DNA of 64,000 nucleotides from an uncultured Saprospiraceae bacterium (GTDB taxonomy: Bacteria; Bacteroidota; Bacteroidia; Chitinophagales; Saprospiraceae): NCBI GenBank assembly GCA_937981555.1, contig CALJOK010000013.1:62001-126000 (forward strand), in the 5' to 3' direction. A program made the translations under genes and the position numbers. The notes beneath the pieces were generated by a model. That model did no database searches. It was not told where the DNA came from and saw nothing but the letters and a program-made list of their open reading frames with translations. Shown one piece after another: positions 26,826-36,203 of this stretch (position 1 is the first letter of the stretch; each line of letters opens with the position of its first letter).

Positions 26826-27524
26826 ATGAAAAATAAAATATTTTTTAGTTTATTCCTTTTTGGTTTTCCACTTTTTCTTTTTGGGCAACCTGTTCCATCT
26901 TATTCGCTTTCATCTAGTGAGGAGAATATAATTGAGGGCAATTGTCAGACTCTAGATATTTGGGTTGGAGAAAATCCTAAAATGTTTTTGAATGATAAAG
27001 ATCAATCTTTGACATTTTTTTTTGCGGAATTTCCTCTTGCGGTAGATACTCATTTTTTTAAAGATACAGTTGACCGTTTTTATTATGAAACAGATACAGT
27101 AAAGAGTGAGAACGAAAGGTATAATTTGATTGATCCAAAGGATGAAAAATTTAATTTATCAGAATTTGAATTGATAAAGTTGAAAGATTTTGAAGAGTCA
27201 GATTCCATTGAGTTTGTTCTTTATGAAAAAGAAATTGACTTTGTTGGCGATGCGGTAATCGATAAAATAAAAATTACTTCATCGACTTATGTTTCTAAAA
27301 ATGGAGAACGCCCCCTAGTTATTGAATTTTATGAAAATAGAAATTATGAAGATTTTAAATTAGAAAACTGTTCAATTTTTTTATGGAAAAGACCAAGAAG
27401 TATTTACGTTTCTAAAAAGAGGTATTTAGGAATGTCGATAATTTTCATTTTAAAAGAAGGGGATTTAATTTATGATAACGACAATTACTTTCTAATAATT
27501 TCCAGAGATATTATTCGATGGTGA
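26826..27524 (+). CDS. Hypothetical secreted protein
   Basis: 232 residues. The N-terminal FFSLFLFGFPLFLFGQ is a clear signal peptide. The rest has acidic, Asp/Glu-rich segments alternating with Phe/Tyr/Ile, consistent with a small beta-rich exported domain (for example LTFFFAEFPLAVD). I do not recognise a family. It begins 19 bases after the helicase stop, so it may be co-transcribed with it, though function does not connect them. The next gene has a separate promoter-like TAATTTCACC. Confidence 0.55.
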   Translation: MKNKIFFSLFLFGFPLFLFGQPVPSYSLSSSEENIIEGNCQTLDIWVGENPKMFLNDKDQSLTFFFAEFPLAVDTHFFKDTVDRFYYETDTVKSENERYNLIDPKDEKFNLSEFELIKLKDFEESDSIEFVLYEKEIDFVGDAVIDKIKITSSTYVSKNGERPLVIEFYENRNYEDFKLENCSIFLWKRPRSIYVSKKRYLGMSIIFILKEGDLIYDNDNYFLIISRDIIRW

Positions 27525-27579
27525 TAAGGACTTAGTTTTTTACTGAATAAAATATATTCCTTTTTCCAAAAATAATCTA

Positions 27580-27589
27580 TAATTTCACC
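27580..27589 (+). promoter_or_regulatory. Possible variant -7 element of the second SPOR gene
   Basis: TAATTTCACC, 48 bases upstream of ATG 27637. The same 10-base word (with T or C at position 7) also occurs upstream of 7760, 13694 and 23564. Confidence 0.35.
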
Positions 27590-27636
27590 AAATTATAAAA
27601 CATACTTAACTTACACAAAACACTAAAGAACATACT

Positions 27637-28206
27637 ATGGGAAAAACAGTAAGCTATTTTATTCTAGCCTTAGTTATTATATTAGGACTAACCTATATGG
27701 CAACTCAAGCAGAATCTTGCGCAAAAAAATCTCCAACGACTATTCATGCTAACGACCTTAGCGCTGACAACGAAGATGATAAACCGATCGAAAGTATCGA
27801 AGATGAGGATGATGAACCTATGGACGAGCACAATGATGCTAACGGTTCTACGACCTCTGATGAGGATGCTGACGATGACGAAGTTATTCCGCTAGAAGGA
27901 GATGAAGATGAAATTATTGGAAATGATGATGTGGAAGAAATCGTTCCAACTAACCCTAGAAGCTCAGGTGATTATTTAGTCATTGCTGGAGCTTTCAAAA
28001 GTGAAGAGAATGCTCAAACGGAAGTGGACAGGTTGAAAAGTTCAGGATATCCAAATGCGGAGATTGTGGAATTTGATTTTTCAGATTATTACTCTGTTTG
28101 TGTAGCAAAGTACAATACAAGTGAAGATGCTAATGCAGTAGCAAACTCAATTAAAAGTAAATCTGGGAAGAAAGCCTATGTGCATAAAAAGAGGGATAAG
28201 AAGTAG
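27637..28206 (+). CDS. SPOR-domain protein with acidic linker
   Basis: 189 residues. A signal anchor (SYFILALVIILGLTYMA, residues about 5-22) is followed by a Cys (C28) and an extremely acidic Asp/Glu-rich spacer (about residues 45-100). The C-terminal SPOR domain begins GDYLVIAGAFKSEENAQ and contains the conserved AEIVEFDFSDYYSV and SIKSKSGKKAYVH. By family it binds glycan strands lacking stem peptides in the periplasm. It is a second SPOR protein in the window, but with an acidic rather than Ser/Lys-rich linker. A strong terminator follows. Confidence 0.85.
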   Translation: MGKTVSYFILALVIILGLTYMATQAESCAKKSPTTIHANDLSADNEDDKPIESIEDEDDEPMDEHNDANGSTTSDEDADDDEVIPLEGDEDEIIGNDDVEEIVPTNPRSSGDYLVIAGAFKSEENAQTEVDRLKSSGYPNAEIVEFDFSDYYSVCVAKYNTSEDANAVANSIKSKSGKKAYVHKKRDKK

Positions 28207-28282
28207 CAATTACCCCTGTTTTCTTCTCTATTTGTAGAACAGACATGTTTATAGGGGAAGGAAATTATTTTATTTTTATTTT

Positions 28283-28321
28283 AAAAGTGATATTGATTCA
28301 TTGAATCAATATCACTTTTTT
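28283..28321 (+). terminator. Intrinsic terminator
   Basis: AAGTGATATTGATTCA pairs with TGAATCAATATCACTT over a very small loop, followed by a T-tract. It ends the SPOR gene transcript. Confidence 0.9.
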
Positions 28322-28574
28322 CATGTCACAAACTCTTGCAGCTTTTTTTATTAAAAAAAACTGAAAATTAGATTTCGGTATAGAATTAGTATTAAGGATT
28401 ATATTAGAAACAAATATTTTCAAAACATTCGTTTTATTTGGGTTTACCTAGGAAATGAATTAATTGATAATATGTATTTCAAGTTTCTAACAACTGTTAA
28501 AAAATAACATCCTTCCCCCACCTTAAATTTCCCTTATTTTTTTAACTAATTGTATAACTAACTTAATTACACAC
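28322..28574 (+). other. Leader region of the exopolysaccharide cluster
   Basis: About 250 AT-rich bases with no gene. It must hold the promoter of the nucleotide-sugar dehydrogenase, but I see no clean TAnnTTTG box; the long leader leaves room for regulation. Confidence 0.4.
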
Positions 28575-29942
28575 ATGCTTGACCTACATCATACCTATTC
28601 TGATACGAACGTATCAGGAAATTCCATATTGAATCAACGTAATACTCACAAAGTTATAACTGACTTACTAACTCATAATGCCCAAATGGCGGTGATAGGG
28701 CTAGGATATGTTGGGTTACCTCTTGCACTTGAGTTTGCTAGAAAATTGGACTTAGTCGGATTTGACATCAAACAGAATCGAGTGAATATGATGAATGCGA
28801 ATGAAGATCCTTCAGGTGAATTACCAAGAAGTGCATTTGACAATCGAAAAATAAATTTCACAGCGAATGTAAATGATTTAGCGGATGCTAAATTTTATAT
28901 CGTTGCCGTTCCAACTCCAGTTGATGCGAATAAAAAACCCAACTTAAATGCTTTGATTAGTGCGACCCAAATGGTGGGAAGTGTTTTGAAAAAAGGAGAT
29001 TATGTGGTGTTTGAATCGACCGTTTATCCAGGGTGTACAGAAGAAGTTTGTCAACCAATTTTGGAAAATAATTCAGGCTTAAAAGTAGGTATTGATTTTA
29101 AAATAGGTTACTCACCAGAGCGAATAAATCCAGGAGATAAGAAACATACTTTGACAAAAATCACAAAAGTAGTTTCAGGTTGCGACCAAGAGGCTTGTGA
29201 TGTAATTGCAGATGTTTATAGTATGATTATTGAAGCGGGAGTTCATCCAGCGACTTCAATCAAAGTAGCTGAGGCTTCTAAAATTATTGAAAATACGCAA
29301 CGAGATATCAATATTGCATTGATGAATGAATTGTCTATGATTTTTGAAAAAGTAGGAATTCGTACGCAAGATGTATTGGATGCAGCTGGAACAAAATGGA
29401 ATTTCCTGAAATTTTATCCTGGATTAGTAGGTGGACATTGCATTGGTGTTGATCCATATTATTTGGTGCATAAGGCGAATGAGTTAGGGGTAAATGCAAG
29501 ATTAATAGCTGCATCAAGAGCAGTCAATGATAATATGCCACAGCATGTGGCGAATAGAATTGTTAAACAATTGCGGGAAGATGGCATTGCAAATATGGAT
29601 GCAAAAGTCTTAGTGCGAGGCATTACTTTTAAAGAAGACGTTCAAGATATACGAAATTCGAAAGCAGCTGAGATGGTTCAACATCTCAAAAGCATGGGCA
29701 TCAATGTAACCGTTGAAGATCCACAGGCTGTTCCAAGTGAGGTAATGCATGAATATGGAATTGAAGCTACTTCAAATCCTACTGGTGAATTCGATTGCAT
29801 CGTTTTGGCCGTTCCACATAAAGAATTTAATGAAGATACGATTGATAAATATCTATCAATGAGCACAGCTCAACCATTCATTTTTGATTTTAGAAATACG
29901 ATCAAAGATGTGCCAAGAGGAGTCGTTTATATGACTCTTTAA
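28575..29942 (+). CDS. UDP-sugar 6-dehydrogenase (TviB/WbpA/WecC type)
   Basis: 455 residues. The N-terminal NAD loop is VIGLGYVGLPLA (about residues 38-50), the linker holds AEASKIIENTQRDINIALMNE, and the catalytic cysteine is in GLVGGHCIGVDPYYL near residue 295. These are the hallmarks of UDP-N-acetyl-glucosamine/mannosamine C6 dehydrogenases that make hexosaminuronic acids. The C-terminal half carries GITFKEDVQDIRNSK. UDP-glucose as substrate cannot be excluded. It sits at the head of a glycosyltransferase/HlyD/TolC-like gene set and likely supplies its uronic-acid substrate. A palindromic repeat separates it from the next gene. Confidence 0.9.
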   Translation: MLDLHHTYSDTNVSGNSILNQRNTHKVITDLLTHNAQMAVIGLGYVGLPLALEFARKLDLVGFDIKQNRVNMMNANEDPSGELPRSAFDNRKINFTANVNDLADAKFYIVAVPTPVDANKKPNLNALISATQMVGSVLKKGDYVVFESTVYPGCTEEVCQPILENNSGLKVGIDFKIGYSPERINPGDKKHTLTKITKVVSGCDQEACDVIADVYSMIIEAGVHPATSIKVAEASKIIENTQRDINIALMNELSMIFEKVGIRTQDVLDAAGTKWNFLKFYPGLVGGHCIGVDPYYLVHKANELGVNARLIAASRAVNDNMPQHVANRIVKQLREDGIANMDAKVLVRGITFKEDVQDIRNSKAAEMVQHLKSMGINVTVEDPQAVPSEVMHEYGIEATSNPTGEFDCIVLAVPHKEFNEDTIDKYLSMSTAQPFIFDFRNTIKDVPRGVVYMTL

Positions 29943-29952
29943 TAATGTTGAA

Positions 29953-30003
29953 GATGAACGGTGAATGATTAATAATGAAAAAATTAATCGTTAACCGTTC
30001 ATC
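29953..30003. repeat. Imperfect palindrome of the AACCGTT word family
   Basis: Bases 29953-29974 pair with 29982-30003 in 20 of 22 positions over a 7-base loop. No T-tract follows, so termination is uncertain. Words such as GAACGGT and TTAACCGTT link it to other intergenic repeats in the window. Confidence 0.8.
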
Positions 30004-30142
30004 ATTTAACCTTTCCTTTCAATTTAGCCATGACAAAATAGCTTTTACAAGAGCTATGAAATACATCAAAAAGAATTAACCAAGTCGAATATTCGACGAA
30101 GTATTTTTAGTGCATTTTTGGAAACAGAAGAGCAGATAGTGT

Positions 30143-31861
30143 ATGAGAAAATCATGGGGTCTTTTACTTTTGGGGATTTGTTTTTTTATAAATGTAAATA
30201 CGATATTTGCTCAGCCTAGAACGTTGAACAAAGCATTGGAAGATAGCATTTATCAAAAAGCAGTTTTGATGTTGAATCTCACGGAGTCAACTGATAATCA
30301 GCTTGTTGCGGACGAAGAGGCCATGCAGCAGGTGACTGATTTATTGGGGTATGGTTTTACAGAAGTAGACAGTTTGGAAGAGATGTTTTTGAAGGAAAAG
30401 ATGAAGGCAATCAAAAAAGATTTTGGCCTTAGTTTTTCCGCAAGATATACGCATAACGGAGAGAGAGCAGACGAAGTTTTGGAGCCAGGAACGAGATGGC
30501 GAGCAGGGGTGGAATGGGACGTTTTGAATAACGGCTATTTTGACAAAAGGAGAAAAAGTAAAACTGTTGAAGACGAATTAGCGCTCTATGAATTGGAGTC
30601 AGATCAGAGAAGAAGAACCAATAATTATCCTTTCATTTATAATAAAATTATCCATACTGGTAATCAACGAAAGATTGAATTATTACGCCAAAGGATTCCT
30701 TACCTAGAATCTTTATTGGAAATTTTGACTGACTTATATTATATCCATGATGTGAAATACACAGAAGTCTTGGATGTGAAAAAGAAGGTCGAAGAAAGTA
30801 AAGCCTTACTGAATACTTACGAAAATTTTAATCATGCATTTACTGCTCGAGTACAACAGGATACATTGAAATTAAATGCTGCGAAATTTCCCATTTTAAA
30901 TATTGATATTGATAAACTGCTTAACGATAGCATTTACGAACAACTCATCAACAAGATGGTGGACGTAAAAAAAGAAGCCATTCAGAATCGAGATGCAAAT
31001 GTCAACCTTCCTAATTTAAAATTATTTGGCAACTATAATTTGCGAACTCGAACTTTTGAGTACGATCGTTCTTACACAAGTTTTGGCGCTTCATTTAGTA
31101 TGCCAATCGATTTTAATAAAAAAGAAAAACGGATGTCTAATTTTTTGGAGGGTGAACTTATCCAGCAAAAAGCAGATAATCAAGTTTATAATAATACACG
31201 TGAATTGTTGAATTTGTATCAGGAGTATAATTACAAAATGAAACAGTACATCGCGTTTTTACATAACAAAGCACGCCTAGAAGAATTGCTTCGAGTGGAA
31301 AGGGTTTTGTTGAATTTTGATCGGCGAGGACATTCGCCACTTTCAGCTTTGAATTATCAAGATATGATTTTGGCAGTAGATATGGAGCTGTTGGACATCC
31401 AGCAAATGATGTATCTCAACTTAGCAAAGATTGCTACAAAAAGTTACCATTCAGATTTTATGTCTTGTTTGGCTATTCGAAATTTTGAGGAAGTTGGAAA
31501 AAAATTAGAAGGAGTAAGGTATGTTTATTTAACAAAATTAGATCTCCAAGAGAACTTCACTTTTATCACAAATTATTTGCAAAAGAACGAATTTAAATCT
31601 GTCATCTTGGAGGAGAAAATTCCAATAGAATATTATAAGAAATTTGGGGATGCTGGAATTTTAGCGTTGACTATTTATGATCCAATTTTTACAACATTAG
31701 AAATAGAAAAAGTACCTATTCATAAATTTGACAATCGGAATCATTTAGAATTTTGGATTTCGTCAGCAAGACGAGCCAAATCAAATAGTGTTTTTTTGTT
31801 TGAAAGTTTTAGTGCTTTGGTTGAATTAGATAAACGAAACAAACAGATTTCAAGGAGATAA
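30143..31861 (+). CDS. TolC-like outer-membrane protein of the exopolysaccharide cluster
   Basis: 572 residues with a signal peptide (LLLLGICFFINVNTIFAQ). Two beta-rich segments with barrel-like alternation (FGLSFSARYTH...RWRAGVEWDVLNNGYF near 95-130 and LKLFGNYNLRTRTF...ASFSMPIDFNKK near 295-330) are each followed by long charged helices. This is the two-strand-plus-coiled-coil repeat of outer-membrane efflux proteins (TolC family), though divergent. The last about 130 residues (from YVYLTKLDLQENF) look like a separate alpha/beta domain not found in TolC. The HlyD-like partner starts 49 bases downstream, so they probably form a channel-adaptor pair. Confidence 0.65.
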   Translation: MRKSWGLLLLGICFFINVNTIFAQPRTLNKALEDSIYQKAVLMLNLTESTDNQLVADEEAMQQVTDLLGYGFTEVDSLEEMFLKEKMKAIKKDFGLSFSARYTHNGERADEVLEPGTRWRAGVEWDVLNNGYFDKRRKSKTVEDELALYELESDQRRRTNNYPFIYNKIIHTGNQRKIELLRQRIPYLESLLEILTDLYYIHDVKYTEVLDVKKKVEESKALLNTYENFNHAFTARVQQDTLKLNAAKFPILNIDIDKLLNDSIYEQLINKMVDVKKEAIQNRDANVNLPNLKLFGNYNLRTRTFEYDRSYTSFGASFSMPIDFNKKEKRMSNFLEGELIQQKADNQVYNNTRELLNLYQEYNYKMKQYIAFLHNKARLEELLRVERVLLNFDRRGHSPLSALNYQDMILAVDMELLDIQQMMYLNLAKIATKSYHSDFMSCLAIRNFEEVGKKLEGVRYVYLTKLDLQENFTFITNYLQKNEFKSVILEEKIPIEYYKKFGDAGILALTIYDPIFTTLEIEKVPIHKFDNRNHLEFWISSARRAKSNSVFLFESFSALVELDKRNKQISRR

Positions 31862-31910
31862 AAATTAATAATTTAATTAGACACATTGACTGTTTTAACC
31901 ATCGGAAATC

Positions 31911-32975
31911 ATGAAAAATTTTAATTTCAAATCTAAAACGAGCGTCATCAAAACGCTCAAAGAGCCGCCGAAGGCCAAGCAAAAGATCAACTGGCAAAAG
32001 TGGTCTTGGATTGGTATTCTTAGTGCGATCGTTTTATTTTCTGGATTTAGAATTTTTAATGGAGTGGCAATTTTGAGAGGAAAAGGACAAGTAGAATTGG
32101 AGAAGCAAGCGCTGACATTTACTAATGATGTAAAAATTTTAGACATCCTTGTGGAAGAAGGGCAAGAAGTAAAAAAAGGAGATACTTTGTTTCTCTATCA
32201 TAATGAATATAATGACATCGGAAATTCGATTCGTCATTCCTACAATGCCAAAAAACCAATTGATTGGATTGAGCGAGAGCGATTGAATTTGAAAAAACAA
32301 ATCGCTTTAAAAAATATTGAAAAGGACAACCTTTCCTCGCGACTAAAATTTAAGAAAGATGAATTTAAACATCAGCAAGATTTGGTTTTACTAGGAGTCA
32401 ATGACATTGAATATACTTTGACTTCTATCGAATCAGATATTATGAGAATCGAGGTGAATCGAAAAATCTTAAAAGAGGAAATTAGTTTTTTGAGGCGGCA
32501 TCTATATCGACTTCGTAAGCAAGAAGAAGAGATGCAAAAATTGGAATCAGATAAGCAAAATTTTGAGACTGTGATGATTAATGAGATTACACCTTACATT
32601 GCTTTGATCGATGGAATTATTGGAAATATAAATTTTAGTCCGAATGAAGTTTGCTATGAGAAGCAAGATGTCATGACGATTCATCAAAGGGAAAACATTA
32701 GTATTCGAGCTTATTTTGATCCAGAATTAATGGGGCATTTAGCGATCAATGATGTGATGCAAATCCAATTTCCAGATGGGATGAAAGGCTTGGGAAGAAT
32801 TAGCAATATTTATATTTCCACCAAAGAATTGCCGGTAGAGTTTCAAAGTAAATATGAACCTATACAACGAAATGTAGTAATTGACATCATGCCAATTACA
32901 GAGGAAGAAGGAGCTAGATGGATTAATTTTTATAAAATGACGGTAGACGTGTCTAAATTAAAATATGAATTATAA
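31911..32975 (+). CDS. HlyD-like membrane fusion (adaptor) protein
   Basis: 354 residues. A cytoplasmic basic N-terminus, one transmembrane helix (residues about 31-50), a lipoyl-like half-motif (ALTFTNDVKILDILVEEGQEVKKGDTLFLYHN), a long coiled-coil hairpin (about 115-220) and a second lipoyl half and beta-barrel (ITPYIALIDGIIGNINFSPN onward). This is the adaptor architecture that bridges an inner-membrane complex to an outer-membrane channel. Positioned between a TolC-like protein and a processive glycosyltransferase, it should serve polysaccharide export rather than drug efflux; that is inference from context. Confidence 0.85.
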   Translation: MKNFNFKSKTSVIKTLKEPPKAKQKINWQKWSWIGILSAIVLFSGFRIFNGVAILRGKGQVELEKQALTFTNDVKILDILVEEGQEVKKGDTLFLYHNEYNDIGNSIRHSYNAKKPIDWIERERLNLKKQIALKNIEKDNLSSRLKFKKDEFKHQQDLVLLGVNDIEYTLTSIESDIMRIEVNRKILKEEISFLRRHLYRLRKQEEEMQKLESDKQNFETVMINEITPYIALIDGIIGNINFSPNEVCYEKQDVMTIHQRENISIRAYFDPELMGHLAINDVMQIQFPDGMKGLGRISNIYISTKELPVEFQSKYEPIQRNVVIDIMPITEEEGARWINFYKMTVDVSKLKYEL

Positions 32976-33167
32976 TGTTTTCACAAAACATTGATTATCA
33001 AGATGTTATAAAAAGTAATATGTTTTTTTTTAACAGTCACGTAAGTTGATTTTTTTGCAAAAAAATCACTTTAATTTATTTTAAATTAACTTTTGAGAAA
33101 ACACTCAACCTCCCAACTAAAGTAACACCTGATTTAGATTTCCCCCCAACTGATATTATACACAAAA

Positions 33168-34571
33168 ATGAATGCATTAAGAATATTACAGCGACCGCTA
33201 AGGTTGGACTTCAAAGAATTTGAAGGACTAAACTTTGCGATTGTTAAAACTGACGCAAATTTCTCAGGTCTTGACCTGACGAAAGCTGATGGAATATTCA
33301 TTGAGAATGAATCTCCAGAAGTAGTTTCGAATATCATCAAAGAGGTGAGAAATTCGGAAGTCACATCTATGTATCTAAAGCCTTTGTTTATCAAATCACT
33401 TTCAATTCCTACCGAAATTGTTCAATTAACAGATGGAAGAGTGGAAGATCTTACGATGAATAAAGCGTTGCAAAAATCGCTTGAAATTAACGAAAGAGTC
33501 AAAGGAATTCAATCAGATATAAAAAACTTAAATTTCTCAGAAAGTCTAATTCTTAAAACCACTCAATACATTTATACTCGACAAAAGCCATTAGTTCCTT
33601 TTCGAAATCGAGCTTCCAAGATTGGATATTCATTTCCTTTTTTGAGTGGATATATTTCTGTAGATGATCATTTACAGATTTTAGATAACCTTTCTCAAGT
33701 GAAGTACGAAGAGTATTTCAAATTCAAAACAGTTGATAAAGTAAATCTATGTCATGAGTGTGAAGGCACTTATATGAATTTTAGAGAGGTCTGTCCGAGT
33801 TGTAATTCTTTAGAACTGAAATCGGAAAATTTGATCCACCATTTCCGATGTGCTTACATTGGACCTGAGTCAGATTTTAAGCAAGATGAAGATATGATTT
33901 GTCCAAAGTGTGATAAAGTTTTACGTCACATTGGAATTGATTATGACAAACCATCAGAGATCAATCAATGCCAAACTTGTAATCACCAATCACAAGATGT
34001 CAACATGAGAGCTTCCTGTATTGACTGCGGACATGATATGGATTTGGAACATATTGCAAATCGAGCTGTCCAAACTTTACAAATTACTGCAGCAGGGGAG
34101 AAATTGGCAATTCGTGGTTTTGGTAAAAAAGTAGCTGCCGCACCTACGTATGAATTTAAGACTACTAAAAATTATTTTGGATGGGGATTATTCAAAATTC
34201 TAGTAGGACAAGAATTGACTAGATTGGAGTTGCGAAGTCATGAAAGTCATTTTGGAGTCATTCAGTTGAACGAAGAGAAATTTGATTTCTTAGATGAGAA
34301 AACTAAAGATGTTTTACAAAAAGAAATACTCAATATAGTATCACAATACTTGCGTCCGGTGGATTTGATTTCGTATAAAAATTTCTCAATGTTTGCCTTT
34401 TTAATGCCAGAAAGTGATCGAAGGTTAGCATCAGAAATGAAAGATATGATAGATTATAATTTGAAAAAATTGATAGGAGATAATATTGAAATGGGTAGTG
34501 GAAGATTGTTAGAAGTAGAAGTATTAACGCTCGACCCCGATGACCATAGTATTTTACAAATGTTAGAATGA
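33168..34571 (+). CDS. TackOD1 zinc-ribbon protein with GGDEF-like C-terminal domain
   Basis: 467 residues. The middle holds a dense cysteine cluster: C195/C198, C209/C212, C228, C245/C248, C268/C271 and C284/C287, with HHFRCAYIGPESDF and HIGIDYDKPSEINQC between them. This is the TackOD1 output-domain signature as I know it. Residues about 340-460 resemble a GGDEF fold, including GVIQLN and LRPVDLISY, but the GG(D/E)EF loop is replaced by KNFSMF, so no cyclase activity is expected. The first 90 residues look like a decayed receiver-type domain. Its stop overlaps the start of the glycosyltransferase (ATGA), implying translational coupling, so it is probably its regulator. Confidence 0.75.
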   Translation: MNALRILQRPLRLDFKEFEGLNFAIVKTDANFSGLDLTKADGIFIENESPEVVSNIIKEVRNSEVTSMYLKPLFIKSLSIPTEIVQLTDGRVEDLTMNKALQKSLEINERVKGIQSDIKNLNFSESLILKTTQYIYTRQKPLVPFRNRASKIGYSFPFLSGYISVDDHLQILDNLSQVKYEEYFKFKTVDKVNLCHECEGTYMNFREVCPSCNSLELKSENLIHHFRCAYIGPESDFKQDEDMICPKCDKVLRHIGIDYDKPSEINQCQTCNHQSQDVNMRASCIDCGHDMDLEHIANRAVQTLQITAAGEKLAIRGFGKKVAAAPTYEFKTTKNYFGWGLFKILVGQELTRLELRSHESHFGVIQLNEEKFDFLDEKTKDVLQKEILNIVSQYLRPVDLISYKNFSMFAFLMPESDRRLASEMKDMIDYNLKKLIGDNIEMGSGRLLEVEVLTLDPDDHSILQMLE

Positions 34572-35887
34572 GCCCAGAATTAAAAAATATTTTACCAGAA
34601 TATCTGGAATATTGGTACACCGTAGGTATTTGGAATTTTGTCCGAGTATTTTGGTATTTCGTTTTGCTAGAGTTAACTCGGTATATTTTTGCAGATTTTG
34701 CTATAGCTGGGTGGTATTATCTTTTTAGAAACGATAGGAAAAAAAAATGGAATAAAGCTCGTAGTGATTTTTGGAATGAAAACCCATTTGTGTCCGTAAT
34801 TATTCCTGGAAAAAATGAAGGGAAACACCTTTTTAAACTCACCAAATCTTTAGCAGAACAGACTTTTCAAAATTTTGAATTAATAATTGTTGATGATGGC
34901 TCAGATGATGAGACTCCTATCATTGGCCGTAATTTGCAAAAACGAGGATTGATTGATTTATTTTTGCGAAATGACATGCGGGGTGGAAAAGCCTCTGCTG
35001 CGAATCTCGCTTTACGGTTTTCAAAAGGAAAATATATTGTTCATTTGGATGCAGATTGTTCGTTTGACCGAGAGGCCATTGAAAATATTTTGATTCCATT
35101 CTTTATGGATGAGAAAATTGGAGCAGTTGGTGGAAATGTAAAGGTGAGAAATGCAGATGAAAGTCTTTGCGCGAGATTACAAGCAATTGAATATTTGAAG
35201 ACCATTTCTGTGGGGCGGATAATCGCTTCTCAACTAGGAATCTATAAAATTATTTCTGGAGCATTTGGAGCATTTCGAGCGGATGTAACTGATGCCATCA
35301 AAGGGTGGGATATTGGCCCAGGACTAGATGGAGATATCACAGTTAAGATTAGAAAATCTGGTTTCAAAACAGTTTTTGAACCATCAGCAGTTTGTTTAAC
35401 AAATGCACCTTCGAAGTTTAAAGTTTTGACGAAGCAAAGATTACGGTGGGACAAATCTATTATTCGATTTCGGGTCAGGAAACATAAAGACGTATACCTT
35501 CCGAGTGAAAATTTTAGTTGGCTTAATTTCTTTGCCCTTTTTGAAAATGTATTTTATAATGTAGTTTTAGATATTCTTTGGTGGGTATATATTATTGATT
35601 TGGTAATGAATTTTAATGATTCATTGCAATATGTAATTCCAATGAATTTTACTATTTATACAGTTGTAGGTTTCATGCAAATGACGAGTACCTACATTTA
35701 TTCTGAACGACGAAAAGAGGAGTTGAAGTTGTGGCCTTACGTTCCTATGATGAGTATTTATACCGGAACCTATTTGAGATTAATTCGATCGGTGGCTTAT
35801 ATTCATGAATTCGTTTGGAAAAAATCATATGATGATCCTTGGAATCCAGTTAAGTCGAGTAGCCAAGCTAAGGCTAATGGATTCTAG
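34568..35887 (+). CDS. Processive family 2 glycosyltransferase (exopolysaccharide synthase)
   Basis: 439 residues. Two N-terminal helices (about 16-36 and 38-54) precede a GT2 catalytic core: VSVIIPGKNEG (74-84), IIVDDGSDDET (106-116), DADCSF (151-156) as DxD, GLDGDIT (242-248) as the acceptor-base region, and QRLRW (280-284), the Q/RxxRW product-binding motif of cellulose/PNAG/hyaluronan-type synthases. Three further C-terminal helices complete a channel-like topology. No PilZ domain is attached. It is translationally coupled to the TackOD1 gene by a 4-base overlap. Product chemistry is undetermined; a uronic-acid or GlcNAc polymer is plausible from the upstream dehydrogenase. Confidence 0.9.
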   Translation: MSPELKNILPEYLEYWYTVGIWNFVRVFWYFVLLELTRYIFADFAIAGWYYLFRNDRKKKWNKARSDFWNENPFVSVIIPGKNEGKHLFKLTKSLAEQTFQNFELIIVDDGSDDETPIIGRNLQKRGLIDLFLRNDMRGGKASAANLALRFSKGKYIVHLDADCSFDREAIENILIPFFMDEKIGAVGGNVKVRNADESLCARLQAIEYLKTISVGRIIASQLGIYKIISGAFGAFRADVTDAIKGWDIGPGLDGDITVKIRKSGFKTVFEPSAVCLTNAPSKFKVLTKQRLRWDKSIIRFRVRKHKDVYLPSENFSWLNFFALFENVFYNVVLDILWWVYIIDLVMNFNDSLQYVIPMNFTIYTVVGFMQMTSTYIYSERRKEELKLWPYVPMMSIYTGTYLRLIRSVAYIHEFVWKKSYDDPWNPVKSSSQAKANGF

Positions 35888-35907
35888 AAATTCGATATTA
35901 TAAATTT

Positions 35908-35952
35908 AAAAAAAGCGGTGTTAGCCTTTAAAAGGTTAACACCGCTTTTTTA
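35908..35952 (+). terminator. Intrinsic terminator of the exopolysaccharide operon
   Basis: AAAAGCGGTGTTAGCC pairs with GGTTAACACCGCTTTT over a 7-base loop, followed by T-rich sequence. It lies 20 bases past the glycosyltransferase stop. Confidence 0.92.
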
Positions 35953-36203
35953 TTTTATCCAACTAATTAAGTTAGAACTAAAACAGCTCTAATCTCCAAT
36001 TCCAAAAAAGTGGTTAATCCTACCAATTTCAGTATTCTACTTACCAATCATCGAAAATAGCTTAGGAATTCTGACTTCTGCTATACATTTGTAATCACAA
36101 AGACGGAGCAAAAGAAATAATGATACTTAACACTCCTCTCAGTATTGAAACACTATAACCCTTTTTTTTAGGGAAAAAAGTAATTGAGATTATGTAGTTA
36201 TGT

